Below the pieces are notes generated by a model. That model did not search any database. It worked only from the letters and a program-made list of their open reading frames with translations, and had not been told where the DNA came from. Positions 6,816 through 7,283 of a stretch of DNA of 7,283 bases are shown in pieces. The stretch covers positions 1 to 7,283 of the forward strand of contig DASZVA010000006.1 of the NCBI GenBank assembly GCA_035547395.1. The letters run 5' to 3'. Origin of the DNA: CALREJ01 sp035547395. GTDB lineage: Bacteria > Patescibacteriota > Gracilibacteria > Peribacterales > Peribacteraceae. Both the position numbers and the translations under genes were made by a program. How positions within the stretch are numbered: position 1 is the stretch's first letter; the number at the start of each line of letters is the position of its first letter.

Positions 6816-6822
6816 TTATTGC
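6809..6822. repeat. 14-bp perfect palindrome spanning two convergent stop codons
   Basis: GCAATAATTATTGC reads the same on both strands. It arises because both converging genes end with a CAA codon and TAA, with no bases between. The stems are AT-rich and there is no loop or following T-run, so it does not look like a normal intrinsic terminator. Confidence 0.6.
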
Positions 6823-7283
6823 ACTCGCACCTTCCACATCATGAGCAGTCCCTTCACGGCGTCCGTCCAATTGATTTTTTTGCCTTCCTCGACACTGCGC
6901 GGCCGATAGCTGATCGGTACTTCGATCACGTCAATGCCCGTCTTCAGGCATCTGGACGCGATTTCGGCTTCCAGTTCGAAGCCCCGGCTCGTCAGATGTA
7001 ATTGCTTGAAGATGTGCGTCGGAAGCAGTTTGTAGCAGGTGTAGCTATCGGTGACGCGACTGCCGAAAAGAAGGTTGAGCCACGCCGTCAGCACTTTGTT
7101 TCCGAGCAAGAACCGCCAGTAGATGTGCGGATTTTTCTTGAGGAACCGCGAGCCGAAGATCGCGCAGTGCGGATTGAGCTTCGCCGCGTCGAGCAACAGC
7201 TTGATTTCTTGCGGATCGTACTCCAGGTCCGCATCCTGGATCACGGTGTAGGCGCCCGCCGCGTGTTCGAGACCCAGACGGAT
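6816..7283 (-). CDS. Second family 2 glycosyltransferase, dolichol-phosphate mannose synthase-like, N-terminus cut by window edge
   Basis: The minus-strand frame is open to the window end, so the true start lies outside. A GTG at 7244 is inside the conserved domain and is not the start. The visible 155 residues begin with IRLGLEHAAGAYTVIQDADLEYDP, which holds the family's AxG...QDADLEYDP core (Asp17 and Asp19 of the fragment bind metal and donor). They continue with GSR (44-46), GNKVLTAWLNLLFG (61-74), TDSYTCYKL (79-87), GFELEAEIASR (101-111), EVPISYRPR (121-129) and EEGKKINWTDA (132-142). This is the classic soluble DPM1-type pattern and no membrane helix follows. About 75-90 N-terminal residues are probably missing, judged by usual family length. 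It likely makes a polyprenyl-phosphate mannose or glucose in the cytosol. It faces the other GT2 gene tail to tail with no bases between stop codons. Family is confident; donor sugar is not. Confidence 0.9.
   Translation of the reverse strand: MRLGLEHAAGAYTVIQDADLEYDPQEIKLLLDAAKLNPHCAIFGSRFLKKNPHIYWRFLLGNKVLTAWLNLLFGSRVTDSYTCYKLLPTHIFKQLHLTSRGFELEAEIASRCLKTGIDVIEVPISYRPRSVEEGKKINWTDAVKGLLMMWKVRVQ

Noticed and set aside
6809..6822. Bidirectional intrinsic terminator between the convergent genes
   Set aside because: The palindrome is short, AT-rich and has no loop or T-run, so it would not make a stable hairpin.

Overview
The window is a compact stretch of bacterial chromosome made up almost entirely of genes for making or modifying a cell-surface glycan. 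I infer this from six protein-coding genes: two on the minus strand at the left (SDR epimerase/dehydratase, then GMC flavin oxidoreductase), three on the plus strand in the middle (asparagine synthetase-type amidotransferase, GT-C membrane glycosyltransferase, family 2 glycosyltransferase), and one converging on them from the right (a second family 2 glycosyltransferase). The first and last genes in map order are cut by the window edges. No stretch longer than about 50 bases lacks a gene, and I see no RNA gene, CRISPR array, insertion sequence or phage gene.

Layout. A 47-bp gap (2806-2852) separates two divergent transcription units. To the left run the SDR gene (2805 to 1504) and the GMC oxidoreductase gene (1520 to beyond base 1), which overlap by 17 nt. 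To the right run asnB (2853-4733), the GT-C gene (4738-6003) and the GT2 gene (5991-6815), with a 4-nt gap and then a 13-nt overlap. The second GT2 gene (7283 to 6816) ends exactly where the first one ends, with the two stop codons abutting.

How the genes may work together (inference). Family 2 enzymes of the DPM1/ArnC/GtrB type load a sugar onto polyprenyl phosphate on the cytoplasmic face of the membrane. GT-C enzymes of the ArnT/PMT type use such lipid-linked sugars on the outer face. The overlapping GT2 and GT-C genes fit such a donor-maker and transferase pair. The SDR and GMC genes could remodel a sugar by oxidation and reduction, and the AsnB-like protein could amidate a carboxylated sugar or simply make asparagine.

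Organism. The code is standard for UGA, since TGA is a real stop for asnB and the SDR gene. Bases look moderately GC-rich. Genes are tightly packed, and none of the five visible starts has a Shine-Dalgarno sequence. Both outward promoters can be drawn as leaderless. This would suit a candidate-phylum bacterium (for example a Peregrinibacteria-like CPR lineage using the standard code), but that placement is a low-confidence guess.
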